A stretch of DNA of 64,000 nucleotides from JAIVJM01 sp963816985 (GTDB lineage: Bacteria > Acidobacteriota > Blastocatellia > Pyrinomonadales > Pyrinomonadaceae): positions 4,650,001-4,714,000 of the forward strand of contig CAWFMF010000004.1 in the NCBI GenBank assembly GCA_963816985.1. The letters run 5' to 3'. The position numbers and the translations under genes are program-made. This document shows, one piece after another, positions 17,888-26,819 of the stretch. Below the pieces are notes generated by a model. That model was not told where the DNA came from. It saw nothing but the letters and a program-made list of their open reading frames with translations, and did no database searches. Within the stretch, counting starts at the first letter, position 1, and the number at the start of each line of letters is the position of its first letter.

Positions 17888-17990
17888 ACAGTACCGCGAG
17901 CGGTAGCGAGCGGGTTGACGCTTGATGAAGCTCAACCCGCTCGCTACCGCTCGCGGTACTGTTTGCTAGAGGCGGTCTCTGACCGCCTCT
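17888..17990. repeat. Palindromic element with perfect 31-bp arms plus a 10-bp hairpin
   Basis: The arms 17888-17918 and 17932-17962 are exact reverse complements around a 13-base loop and contain GCGAGCGGTAGCGAGCGG, a 10-base repeat. A second hairpin, AGAGGCGGTC/GACCGCCTCT (17968-17990), follows. The element lies between the stop of the Oar-like gene (18010) and the start of nagA, both on the minus strand, so it is well placed as the receptor's terminator. The word GCGAGCG also occurs in the 3965-4184 repeat. Confidence 0.9.
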
Positions 17991-18009
17991 AAACGTTAGT
18001 GGGTCGGTC

Positions 18010-21000
18010 TTAGAAGTAGAGCTTCGCGCCGAGCTGAATCGTGCGCGGGTCGCGCACCGCCGTCACCGTGCCGAAGGTGGCGAGGGTGATGTTGGTGCCG
18101 ATGGTTCTGAAGTTCGTGTGGTTGAAGATGTTGAAAGCCTCGCCGCGCAGTTGCAGGCGGACGGACTCGGTGAAGCGGAAGTTCTTGGTCATCGTGAAGT
18201 CAACGCGCTGCGTGCCGGGGCCGTTGATGATGCCGCGACCGGCGTTGCCAGCCGTGTTGCTGATGTTGGTCGCGGTCGTCGCCGGGTTGGGCGTGAAGCA
18301 GCCGGTGTTGAAGAACTGCTGCTGCGTGCCGGGCGCGCCCTCGTTCGGGTCGCAGGTCACGTTCGGCCTGCCGCCCGCGACGAGCGCCGGGATGAAGCCG
18401 AAGCCCGCCGGGTCGAACGAGGAGGTCGTGACCGTGAAGGGCAGCCCCGACTGGAGCGAGATGATGCCCGAAGCCTGCCAGCCGCCGAGGACTTTGCCGA
18501 CGAAGCCCTGCTGGTTGGTGAAGAACGGCAGCTCGTAGATGTAGTTCAGAGAGAAGACGTGGCGGCGGTCGAGCGTCGCTCTGCCGTAGTCCTCGCGGAG
18601 GTTGTAGGTGTTCTGCGGAGCGGTCGAGCGGTCGGTCTGGTTGTCGGTCAGGTTCTTCGCCCACGTGTAGGCGATGTTGACCTGCGACGCTTCGGCGAAG
18701 CGCTGCTGCCCGGAGAACTGGAAGCTGTGGTAGTTCGAAGTGAAGCGCGGCTGGAGCATCGTGATCGAGCGGTAGCCGCGGTAGGGCCGAATCTGGTCCA
18801 CGATGTTGGTGGCCGCGCCGGAGAAGAAGGCCGTGCCCGGCGTCAGGCAGGTGACCGTCGTCGCGCCCGGCGTCTGGAGCGTGTTCGTCCCCGTCGCGCA
18901 CTGCGTCGAGGTCGCGCGGCCCGGCGGCAGCTCGTTCAGCTCGACGACGCCGATGAGGTGTGTCCCCTTCGAGCCGTAGTAGCCGACGGTGACGACCGTC
19001 TTGTCCGTCAACTGCTGCTGCCAGTCGAGCGACCAGTGCTGCATGTAGGGCGTGTGCCAGTCGGGGTCAATGGCGCGGATGTTCGACGCCGCCGCCGAGG
19101 GCGGGGCGGTCGCGCCCGCGCCGGGGTTGTCGAGCCGCGTGTTGCTGATCGTGAAGTTCTCCTGGAACGGCGGGTTGAGCCCGATGATCTGCAACGCGTA
19201 GCCGTTCAAGACCTGCTCGTGGTAGATGCCGTAGCCGGTGCGGACGGAAGTCCGGCCCTTGCCGAACGGGTCCCACGCGAGGCCGACGCGCGGCGCGAAG
19301 TCCTTCTTCGAGACGGGGACGACCGACTCACCGTAGGGCGAGGCCGCCGGCTGGCAGTTGGCGGCGCTCTGCTGGTTCTGCACGTTGACGATCATGCCGT
19401 TGCAGAAGTTGCCCGTGCCCGCGACGCGGTTGCCCGCGCCCGTGACCTGCGGCGCGCTGGCCGCGCTGAAGAGGCGCGGGTCGAAGTTGGTCAGGCGACC
19501 GTTGGCGTCAACCGGCTGGCCGAAGCGCGAGTAGCGGACGCCGTAGTAGAGCGTCAGGTTGGGGCGGAAGCGCCACTCGTCCTGCACGAACGCCTCGAAG
19601 TTCTTCTGGCGGAGGTCAGCCGTGTAATCGAACTTGCCCTGAATGAAGGTCTGCGCGTTGCCGACGAGGAAGTTCGCCCACCGCTGCATGTTCGAGTTGT
19701 TCGTCGTGACCGCGACGCCCGCCGGGAGCGTGGCCGAGAAGGCGGTGAAGATGCCCTGATTCGCGCCCGTCGTGTCGCCGACGAGCGCGTTCTCGTTCTT
19801 GCGGTACTTCGAGTAGCTGCCGCCGAACTTGATCGTGTGGTTGCCCTCGATGCGCGTCAGGCTCGCGCCGATGTTGTGCTTGTTCGAGAAGTTGTCGTAG
19901 GGGCCGAAGCCGATGAGGCCGCCGCCCGTCCCGTTCGTCGCGCTGCCGAAGCCGTTGCCGATGATTGAGGGCACGCGGTCGCGCGTGTTGGTGAACGGCA
20001 GGGTGACGGGGATGTTCGTGACGCGGTTCGAGAGCAGGCCGAGGTTCTCGCTGAGGATCGCGCCGTAGGAGTAGGTGTAGCGCCCCTCGAAGATGGTCTG
20101 CGGGCTGATGACGTAGGTCGTCTGGAACGTGTGGGCCTTGCCCGGCGAGTCGGTCGCCGTGGTGGCGACGCCCGGAAGGCTCCCGCCGCTGGAGAAGAGC
20201 GAGTTCACATCGAGCGTCGGAATCTTGTCGCTCTGGAAGCGGTAGAAGGCCGAGAGATTGTCCGTGAAGCTGTGGTCAATCTTGAGAATCTCCTGACGGA
20301 AGTCGGCCTTGTTGACCGCCGCCGAGATGAGCTGGAAGGTCGCCGGGTTGGTCGGCAGCGGCAGTTGGTTGTAAATCTGGCTGACGTAGGCCGCCGCCGC
20401 CGGGTTGAGCAGAGCCGCCGGGAGCGGCGTGCCCGCCGGGAGGACGTTCGCGCCCGTGCAGGTCGCGCCGGGCACGTCGTTGCGGTTGATGCAGACCGGG
20501 ATGGGGAAGATTCCCTGACGCAGATTCGCGTTCGGCACGGTCGAGGTCAGCGTCGGGTAGCGGAGGTCGCGGCGCTGCTCCTCGGAGAAGAAGAAGAAGG
20601 TCTTCTCCATCTTCTTGAACATGCCGCCGTTGCCCTCGCCGAAGTTGAAGAAGTAGACGGGGCCGCCGACCGTGAGGCCGTAGTTGTTGTAGCGGAACGG
20701 GCGGCGCTTGGCCTTGCCGTTTTCGAGCCCGACGGGCGCGGTCTGGTTGCTCAGGAAGTCGTTGGCGTTGAGCCGCTCGTTGCGGACGAACTCGAAGAGT
20801 GAGCCGTGGTACTCGTTGCCGCCCGAACGGGTCACGACGTTAATCTGCCCGCCGCCGCTCGCGCCCGACTCCGCCGGGTAGAGGCTGCGCAGGACTTTGA
20901 ACTCGCCGATGGAGTCCACGCTCGGATAAGCCTGAATCGTGATGTTCGAGCCGCGGTCGGTGATGTCCGCGCCGTCCACGGTGAAGGTGTTCTGGCTGCT

Positions 21001-21594
21001 GCGCGCGCCGTTGACCGAGATGTTGACGGTGTTCGCCTGCCCGTCGGGGTTGACCGTGCCGACGAAGACCTGGTCGGCGAGGTCGTTGGTGACGCCGGGG
21101 GCGAGCGTGGCGAGCTGGATGAAGTTGCGGTTGTTGATGGAAAGCTCGCGCACCTGGTCGCCGCTGATGAGGGTCGAGGACGTGGGCGTCGTCAGCTCGA
21201 CCGAGACGGGGTCGGCGGTGACGGTCACGACTTCGGAGATGTTCCCGGCTTCGAGCGAGAAGTCGGTCGAGCGCCGCTGGTTGATGTCGAGTTTGATGCT
21301 CGTCTGGATGGACTTCTTAAAATTCGGGACTTCGACGGTGACGGTGTAGTTGCCCGCCGGGAGGCTGGGGGCGGTGTACTGCCCGTCGTCGCCGGTCTGC
21401 ACCGTGCGGACGACGAGCTTCTTGTCCTCGTCTTCAATCGTCACGGTCGCGCCCCTGACGGCGGCCCCGGTCGAGTCGGTGACGGTCCCGACGAGCGTCC
21501 CCGAAACATCCTGCGCGGATGCCGCGCCGCCGAGGCTCGTCAGGAGAACGAGAGCCGCGAGCATTCTGAGTGCGTTCCTCAAATGGCAAGTCAT
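18010..21594 (-). CDS. Oar-like TonB-dependent outer-membrane protein 1
   Basis: Of 1194 residues. An AAAAGGAC site precedes ATG 21594. A signal peptide ends near residue 27. Next is a carboxypeptidase-regulatory/Cna-B-like domain (about 30-115; GTVTDSTGAAVRGATVTIED, GQYTAPSLPAGNYTVTV), then a plug-like region (VNGARSSQNTFTVDGADITD, ESGASGGGQINVVTRSGGNE) and a long beta-barrel ending in Phe (LGAKLYF), as in outer-membrane porins. These proteins are abundant in acidobacteria. They probably import or bind large ligands, but no ligand can be assigned and no SusD partner is present. The neighbours are NagA and a GHL10-type glycosidase. Confidence 0.9.
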   Translation of the reverse strand: MTCHLRNALRMLAALVLLTSLGGAASAQDVSGTLVGTVTDSTGAAVRGATVTIEDEDKKLVVRTVQTGDDGQYTAPSLPAGNYTVTVEVPNFKKSIQTSIKLDINQRRSTDFSLEAGNISEVVTVTADPVSVELTTPTSSTLISGDQVRELSINNRNFIQLATLAPGVTNDLADQVFVGTVNPDGQANTVNISVNGARSSQNTFTVDGADITDRGSNITIQAYPSVDSIGEFKVLRSLYPAESGASGGGQINVVTRSGGNEYHGSLFEFVRNERLNANDFLSNQTAPVGLENGKAKRRPFRYNNYGLTVGGPVYFFNFGEGNGGMFKKMEKTFFFFSEEQRRDLRYPTLTSTVPNANLRQGIFPIPVCINRNDVPGATCTGANVLPAGTPLPAALLNPAAAAYVSQIYNQLPLPTNPATFQLISAAVNKADFRQEILKIDHSFTDNLSAFYRFQSDKIPTLDVNSLFSSGGSLPGVATTATDSPGKAHTFQTTYVISPQTIFEGRYTYSYGAILSENLGLLSNRVTNIPVTLPFTNTRDRVPSIIGNGFGSATNGTGGGLIGFGPYDNFSNKHNIGASLTRIEGNHTIKFGGSYSKYRKNENALVGDTTGANQGIFTAFSATLPAGVAVTTNNSNMQRWANFLVGNAQTFIQGKFDYTADLRQKNFEAFVQDEWRFRPNLTLYYGVRYSRFGQPVDANGRLTNFDPRLFSAASAPQVTGAGNRVAGTGNFCNGMIVNVQNQQSAANCQPAASPYGESVVPVSKKDFAPRVGLAWDPFGKGRTSVRTGYGIYHEQVLNGYALQIIGLNPPFQENFTISNTRLDNPGAGATAPPSAAASNIRAIDPDWHTPYMQHWSLDWQQQLTDKTVVTVGYYGSKGTHLIGVVELNELPPGRATSTQCATGTNTLQTPGATTVTCLTPGTAFFSGAATNIVDQIRPYRGYRSITMLQPRFTSNYHSFQFSGQQRFAEASQVNIAYTWAKNLTDNQTDRSTAPQNTYNLREDYGRATLDRRHVFSLNYIYELPFFTNQQGFVGKVLGGWQASGIISLQSGLPFTVTTSSFDPAGFGFIPALVAGGRPNVTCDPNEGAPGTQQQFFNTGCFTPNPATTATNISNTAGNAGRGIINGPGTQRVDFTMTKNFRFTESVRLQLRGEAFNIFNHTNFRTIGTNITLATFGTVTAVRDPRTIQLGAKLYF

Positions 21595-21757
21595 TACTGT
21601 GTCCTTTTCGTTCCGCTAAGTTTGGGGTTGCACGGTCGGGCCGCCGTGAAGGCGCACGCACACGCGCGCGGTCTCGGCTCGACCCTCCGGGCTTAATCAA
21701 AAAATCGTGTGCAGTTTTCCTCTGGTTCAATGACCGTCGCGCTGGAAGTTATCCAAA

Positions 21758-21787
21758 TTTATACACCCACGCGTTTACCTGTGGCAA
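21758..21787 (-). promoter_or_regulatory. Candidate sigma-70 type promoter for Oar-like gene 1
   Basis: On the minus strand TTGCCA (21787-21782) and TATAAA (21763-21758) are separated by 18 bases. This lies about 165 bases upstream of the receptor start, in an AT-rich pocket. It is a reasonable match with a long leader. Confidence 0.4.
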
Positions 21788-21817
21788 GCACATTTACAAA
21801 ACCGACGCCCGTGCCGC

Positions 21818-23161
21818 TCATTCGCGGCGCGTCGCCGGGTCGAACGCGCCGCGCCGGACGCGTTCGAGGTAGTCGCCCGAAGGGTTCAGCTCGCCCGGCC
21901 TCGTCGTGAAGTCGTAGGAGAAGAGGATGATGCCGTCCGCGCCCTGCGCGCGCGCGGCGTCTATCTTCTCGACTGTCCCTTCAGCCGTCAGGCGGTACGC
22001 GCCGACGCCCGCCCAGACACGTTTACCAGCGCCCCGCGCCGCCGCGCGCGCGACTTCTATCTGCTTGCGGAAGACTTCGGTGTCGGTCGTGTAGGCCATC
22101 GGGCAGACCACGTCGAGGATGCCCATCGAGAGCCACCGCCGCCAGTCCTGAAACCGGCGCGTGTAGGCGTTCTCGTCGTTGGCGAAGACCGCCGCCGAGA
22201 CGAGCGCACCGGGGCGGCGCTTCTTGACGCCGTGGTAGACGCGCTCGACGAGGCTCGTAATCTGCTCGCGCTGGAAGTCGGCGAACTGCTCCTGATAGGC
22301 GTCCGCCGAGGCGAGCGGGTTCGCCTTCAAGGCGTCTTTGAGGAGCCGTCGCTCGGCGGCGCTGAGGCGCGGTTCGAGCCACGCCTGAAAGCGTTCGAGC
22401 GAGGTGCGGCTGTAGTCGAAGTCGGGGCTCGCGAGGCGCACGTAGTCGAAGTGGAGGCCGTCGAGGTCGTAAGCGGCGAGCACGTCCATCCAGATAGAGT
22501 AGATGTGCTCGCGCACTTCGGGCCGCGAGGGCGCGGTGTAGACGCCTTCAAGCTCGCCCCGGTTCGCCTTCGACCACTCGACTATCGCCGTGCGGTAGCG
22601 TGGGTCGGCGGGCGACACCGTGTAAAGCTCGGCGGCGACGGCGCGCGGGACGGCGAGCCATTCCGGGTGCGCGTTAAAGACGTGCGAGGGCTCCGTGGGC
22701 AGTTCGTCCAGGTTGGCGAGTAGGCTCGTGTTGAGCCACGCGTGGACTTTAAGGCCGCGCCGCTTCGCCTCCTTGATGGTCGTCGCCAAGGGGTCGAAGG
22801 ACGGCGGCTGATCTTTGAGCGCGGAGGAGCGCGGCTCCCAACGCGAACGATAGTAGGCGTCGCCGCGCCCGCGCACCTGCACGATGAGCGTGTTGAAGCC
22901 GTTGGCGTGCGCGTCTTCGACCATCTTCTTTATTTTGTCGGGCGAGGTCAGCGTCGTCCGCACGACCCAGAGGGCACGCACCTCGTCGGGCGGGGGCGTC
23001 GGGCGCGGCGTGGGAGAGGCCGACGGCGAAGGCGCGGGCGTCGGCGTCGGCGTGGCGTCCTGCGCCGTCGTCGTCGGCGGGTAGAAAAAAAAGACGCCTG
23101 AGAGAAGGAGGCTCAGGCGAAACGCCGCGACGATGAAGCTGTGTTGGGGGAGTCGTTTCAT
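21818..23161 (-). CDS. Exported GHL10/YddW-type glycoside hydrolase
   Basis: The 447-residue protein has a signal peptide, a long Pro/Ala/Thr/Ser linker (about 33-60) and a TIM-barrel glycosidase of the GHL10 (DUF187) group. Visible family segments are VRALWVVRTTLTSPDKI, ANGFNTLIVQVRGRGDAYY, GLKVHAWLN, DGLHFDYVR, VCPMAYTT and GIILFSYDF. Relatives of this group act on peptidoglycan sugar chains (some cleave denuded glycan). It may act at the cell surface together with NamZ, NagZ and the transglycosylase. It follows Oar-like gene 2 on the same strand, after a hairpin terminator. Confidence 0.88.
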   Translation of the reverse strand: MKRLPQHSFIVAAFRLSLLLSGVFFFYPPTTTAQDATPTPTPAPSPSASPTPRPTPPPDEVRALWVVRTTLTSPDKIKKMVEDAHANGFNTLIVQVRGRGDAYYRSRWEPRSSALKDQPPSFDPLATTIKEAKRRGLKVHAWLNTSLLANLDELPTEPSHVFNAHPEWLAVPRAVAAELYTVSPADPRYRTAIVEWSKANRGELEGVYTAPSRPEVREHIYSIWMDVLAAYDLDGLHFDYVRLASPDFDYSRTSLERFQAWLEPRLSAAERRLLKDALKANPLASADAYQEQFADFQREQITSLVERVYHGVKKRRPGALVSAAVFANDENAYTRRFQDWRRWLSMGILDVVCPMAYTTDTEVFRKQIEVARAAARGAGKRVWAGVGAYRLTAEGTVEKIDAARAQGADGIILFSYDFTTRPGELNPSGDYLERVRRGAFDPATRRE

Positions 23162-23214
23162 CCGTTAGACTTGAACTTGTCTCGGTCGAAATCTGCGTGC
23201 GCGCCCAAGAGGAA

Positions 23215-23244
23215 GGCGGGGGCTTGAAACTTTCGGCCCCCGCC
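23215..23244 (-). terminator. Hairpin terminator after Oar-like gene 2
   Basis: GGCGGGGGC (23215-23223) pairs with GCCCCCGCC (23236-23244) about 20 bases past the stop of the minus-strand receptor gene. The loop itself contains a small GAAACTTTC palindrome. There is no U-tract. Confidence 0.65.
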
Positions 23245-23264
23245 CTCCGTCCGAGTGCGCCGGT

Positions 23265-26200
23265 TTAATACTGGTAGCGCAAAGAGACCTGCACGTTGCG
23301 CGGGGCGTACTGCGTGGCCGTGCCCGTGATGCGCCCGAAGTTGACGCTCGTCACGTCGAGGCTCACGGGGAAGCCGTACTGCACGTGGTTGAAGGCGTTG
23401 AAGAAGTCGGCCCGCAGGTTGAAACGGTGGCCCTCCCAAGGCAGCAGGAAGGACTTCGCGATGGCGAAGTCCACGTTCTTCACGCCGTCGAGGAAGAACG
23501 TGTTGCGCCCGACGAGCGGGAGGTCGCGCCCGACATCCGAAATCGTCAGCGCGCGGAACGCCGAAGCGGGCAACTGCTGCTGCGAGTTGGACGGGTGGCC
23601 GATGATGCGACCGAGCACGGACGGGTCGAGCAGGACGGGACGCGCCTCGCTGAAGCCGTCGAAGTCCAAATCCTGCGCCGGGCTGGTGATGGTGAAGGGC
23701 GTGCCCTTGGCGAGCTTGACGACCGTCGAGAACTGCCAGCCGCCGAGGGTCTGACCGAAGAAGCCGGTCTCGTTCCTGAACCACGGCAGGCGGTAGGTTC
23801 CGTAGAAGGTGAAGCGGTGCGGGGTGTGGAAGCGCGAGAGGCCGCGCGCGTCGCGCGCGTTGTTGCCCGTCTGGTTGGTGTCGCCCGCGCCGACCGCCGT
23901 CGCCTCCGAGGTCGTGTCAATGGACTTGCTGAAGGTGTAGGAGGCCTGGAAGTTGACGTCGCGGCTGAGACGCTTCGTCAGCTCGGCCTGAAGGCCGTGG
24001 TAGTAGCTCCACGAGGCGTTGCTGACCACCACGTTGGTCGTGAACAGTCCGTCGGGGCGGCGCTCGTTGGTGCGCGGGACGAGACGGCTGTACTCGAAAG
24101 CGCCGAGCGGGACGGCGACCGGGCACGTCGTCGAGACCGCGATGCCGGGGAGCCCCGTGCCGGCGCAGACTAAGTTGGCGGCGGGCCGGAGCAGTTGCCC
24201 GCGCACGTCAACGCCGCGCGGGTCGCCCGCCGTCCGCTGCGCGGCGGTGTAGAGCACGGCGGGCGCGTTGTTCGCGTGGTTGGAGACGAGGACGCCCGCC
24301 GGGTCGTTGAGCGGCAGGTTGTCGAGCGAGTAGCGCAGGAGCCCGATGCCGCGGTTGCCCGTGTAGGTCAGGCGCATCGCGGACGAGAACGGCAACTGCC
24401 GCTCGAAGCTCATGTTCCACTGCTGCGTGTAGGGCATCTCCAAGCCGGGGTCAATGAGCGTCTCGGTGTGGCGCGTCGTCTGCGGGCCGGGCACGAAGGC
24501 GAAGCCGCGAGTCGGGTCGGCGTAGTCGGTCGCGTTGAATTGGTTATTGGACGGCGCGGTCTGGTTGAAGAAGAAGGCGTTCGGCGGGTTGAAGCGGACG
24601 GTCGCGCCGCCCTGCGAGAAGACCGACTGGAAGAGCCGCCCGTGGTAGATGCCGTAGCCGCCGCGGATGGACGAGGTGCCCGCGTCGCCGAAGAGCGCGC
24701 CGAAGAAGCCGTCCTTGAAGCGCGGGCTGTAGGCGAAGCCGACGCGCGGCTCGATGTTGTCCTTGTCGTCGCCGAACTGGTAGTCGAGGCGGTCTGCGGC
24801 CTCGCGCGGCGCGGAGACGTACTCGTAGCGCAGGCCGAGGTTGAAGGTCAGGTTGTCGCGCACCTTCCAGTTGTCCTCGAAGTAGAAGTTCGCCTCGTTG
24901 ATGCGGTTCTCAAGGAAGAACGGCCCGTAGCCCTTCTGGAAGTTGTTGACGCAGCCGTTGAGGAACGAGTAGAAGGCCGAGGGGACGCCCGTCGGGTTCG
25001 CGGCGTTAATGAGGTTCGGGTCCCTGTAGATGACGGTGTTGCAGGTCGCGCTGTTGAACTGGTAGAAGCCGCGCGAGAAGTTGTCGGCGAGGTCGTCGAG
25101 CCGCTGGCGGCGGATGTCCGTGCCCGCCTTCCAGAAGTGCTTGCCCCCCGACACCGAGACGTTATAGACGAACTGGTTGTCGGTCTGGTAACGCTGGATG
25201 GGGAAGTTCCCGGCGCTGCCGATGGTGGTCTGCGTGCCGACGGGCGCGGGGTTGGTGAAGCGGAGGATCGGGGTGTCGTTCCCGTCGGCGATGTTGACGA
25301 GCGTCGTGCGCAGGCCGAGCCCGTAGCGGAACTCGCCGACGACCGTGGGCGAGAAGAGGTGCGTCCACGTCAGCCCGAAGTTCTGCTGCTTGTGATTCTG
25401 GTCGGCGCGCTCGCCGGGGATCACGTCGTCGGCGGCGAAGCGCTGGCGCGTGTAGTGCCAGCGCCCGAAGAAGGTGTCGGCCTCGCGCGGGTTCCAGTCG
25501 AAGCGGCCCGAATAGTCGCGCGCCGGGAAGTCGAAGCCCTGCTGGCCGCGCCAGGTGCGGGGGCCGCTCGCCGGGTCGTTCGGCAAGACGTTCGCGAAGC
25601 GGTCAATGACGGACTGGATGAAGGCGCGGTTGCCCGGAGTGTTGTTGGCCGGGGTCTGGAGGAACCAGTTGGCCGGGTTGCGCTCGGCGACGGTGAACAC
25701 GTCGCGCGAGAGGTTGTTCGCGCCCGTGTTCTCGGTGTGGTCGAGGCTGACGAAGCCGAAGAGGCGGTTCTTGAAGACGGGGAAGCCGGAGGTGAAGCCG
25801 AACTGGTTGCGGCGCGTCACGCCTTTACGCGCGCCGGGGTTGAAGACGTTGTTCGTGGCGTTCAAGGCGCTGTCGTTGTGATACCAGTACACGTCGCCGT
25901 GGATGTTGTTCGTCCCCGACTTCGTCTGTACGAGAACGACTGCGCCGTAGCCGCGCCCGAACTCGGCGGTGAAGTTGTTGGTGATGACCTGAAACTCTTT
26001 GATGGTCGAGAGCGATGCGCCCTGCCGGTTCTGGTTCTCGGAAGAGTCGTCGTTGTTGACGCCGTTAATCTGGAAGGTCGCGCCGCGCGTCCCCGTGCCG
26101 TTGAAGTTGATGGAGGAGCCGGAGGAGGCCGTCGGGTTGTTCTGCCCCGAAGTCGGGTTCTCCTGAAAGCCGGTGAAGGTCTCGGCGAGCGACAGGAAGC

Positions 26201-26675
26201 TGCCTTGATTGAAGGTCGGCTTGTCAACAATCTCCTGCGCCGTGAGCGAGCCCTTAATCTCCTGATTCGTCGTGTTGATGGGCGCGAGTTCGGTCGTCAC
26301 CGTGACGGTCTCGCCGACGGTCGGGCTCAGTTGGAAGTCCGACACGATAGTCTGGTTGAGGGGGACTTCGACGGCCTCGCGCAGCACGCTCCCGAAGCCC
26401 TGCCCCGTGGCCGTGATGTTGTACTTGCCGACCGGGAGGAAGGTCGCGATGTAAGAGCCTTCGTCGTTGGTCGTGATGGTGCGCTCCTGCCCCGTCTCGA
26501 CGTTGCGGATGACGACGGTCGCGCCGGGGACGACCGCGCTGTTGGGGTCGGTCACGGTTCCCTGAATCGTGCCGGTCACGGTCTGGGCAGTCGCGCCGGA
26601 GGCGGACGCGAGCAGGAGACAGGCGCACGCGACGGCGGCGCGTAAACTGCGGAAGAAGTTCGTGGGCTTGAACAT
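23265..26675 (-). CDS. Oar-like TonB-dependent outer-membrane protein 2
   Basis: Of 1136 residues. AAAGGAAAAG precedes ATG 26675. The signal peptide ends at about residue 30 (GATAQ). The N-terminal regulatory-like domain runs about 32-115 (GTIQGTVTDPNSAVVPGATV, GSYIATFLPVGKYNITATG). The plug includes TFQINGVNNDDSSENQNRQG and AEFGRGYGAVVLVQTKSGTN. The barrel ends VSLRYQY, with an aromatic terminus. It is similar in plan to the other two receptors but clearly divergent, so these are not recent tandem copies. It lies between the D-amino-acid deacylase and the GHL10-type glycosidase, which could release its ligand; that link is inference. Confidence 0.9.
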   Translation of the reverse strand: MFKPTNFFRSLRAAVACACLLLASASGATAQTVTGTIQGTVTDPNSAVVPGATVVIRNVETGQERTITTNDEGSYIATFLPVGKYNITATGQGFGSVLREAVEVPLNQTIVSDFQLSPTVGETVTVTTELAPINTTNQEIKGSLTAQEIVDKPTFNQGSFLSLAETFTGFQENPTSGQNNPTASSGSSINFNGTGTRGATFQINGVNNDDSSENQNRQGASLSTIKEFQVITNNFTAEFGRGYGAVVLVQTKSGTNNIHGDVYWYHNDSALNATNNVFNPGARKGVTRRNQFGFTSGFPVFKNRLFGFVSLDHTENTGANNLSRDVFTVAERNPANWFLQTPANNTPGNRAFIQSVIDRFANVLPNDPASGPRTWRGQQGFDFPARDYSGRFDWNPREADTFFGRWHYTRQRFAADDVIPGERADQNHKQQNFGLTWTHLFSPTVVGEFRYGLGLRTTLVNIADGNDTPILRFTNPAPVGTQTTIGSAGNFPIQRYQTDNQFVYNVSVSGGKHFWKAGTDIRRQRLDDLADNFSRGFYQFNSATCNTVIYRDPNLINAANPTGVPSAFYSFLNGCVNNFQKGYGPFFLENRINEANFYFEDNWKVRDNLTFNLGLRYEYVSAPREAADRLDYQFGDDKDNIEPRVGFAYSPRFKDGFFGALFGDAGTSSIRGGYGIYHGRLFQSVFSQGGATVRFNPPNAFFFNQTAPSNNQFNATDYADPTRGFAFVPGPQTTRHTETLIDPGLEMPYTQQWNMSFERQLPFSSAMRLTYTGNRGIGLLRYSLDNLPLNDPAGVLVSNHANNAPAVLYTAAQRTAGDPRGVDVRGQLLRPAANLVCAGTGLPGIAVSTTCPVAVPLGAFEYSRLVPRTNERRPDGLFTTNVVVSNASWSYYHGLQAELTKRLSRDVNFQASYTFSKSIDTTSEATAVGAGDTNQTGNNARDARGLSRFHTPHRFTFYGTYRLPWFRNETGFFGQTLGGWQFSTVVKLAKGTPFTITSPAQDLDFDGFSEARPVLLDPSVLGRIIGHPSNSQQQLPASAFRALTISDVGRDLPLVGRNTFFLDGVKNVDFAIAKSFLLPWEGHRFNLRADFFNAFNHVQYGFPVSLDVTSVNFGRITGTATQYAPRNVQVSLRYQY

Positions 26676-26819
26676 TTCGCTTTTCCTTTCAATTCACACG
26701 TGGGGGTTCCCGGCTCACACCGCCCGGAGGTGGACTACCGAATCGCGTGCGTCCTCGCAACGAGGCGCGTCACTCTTGATGGCGAAAAAAAGATTCCCCT
26801 TGGATTGCCCGGCTGAAGT

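Noticed and set aside
20131..26645. Long plus-strand frames (up to about 800 codons) opposite the Oar-like genes
   Set aside because: They mirror the barrel genes in the complementary frame, are filled with Arg/Val/Glu/Asp low-complexity sequence, and have no domains. High GC removes stops on the opposite strand.
26676..26819. A terminator with a run of T after the D-amino-acid deacylase
   Set aside because: Seven T lie downstream on the minus strand, but no stable stem precedes them.
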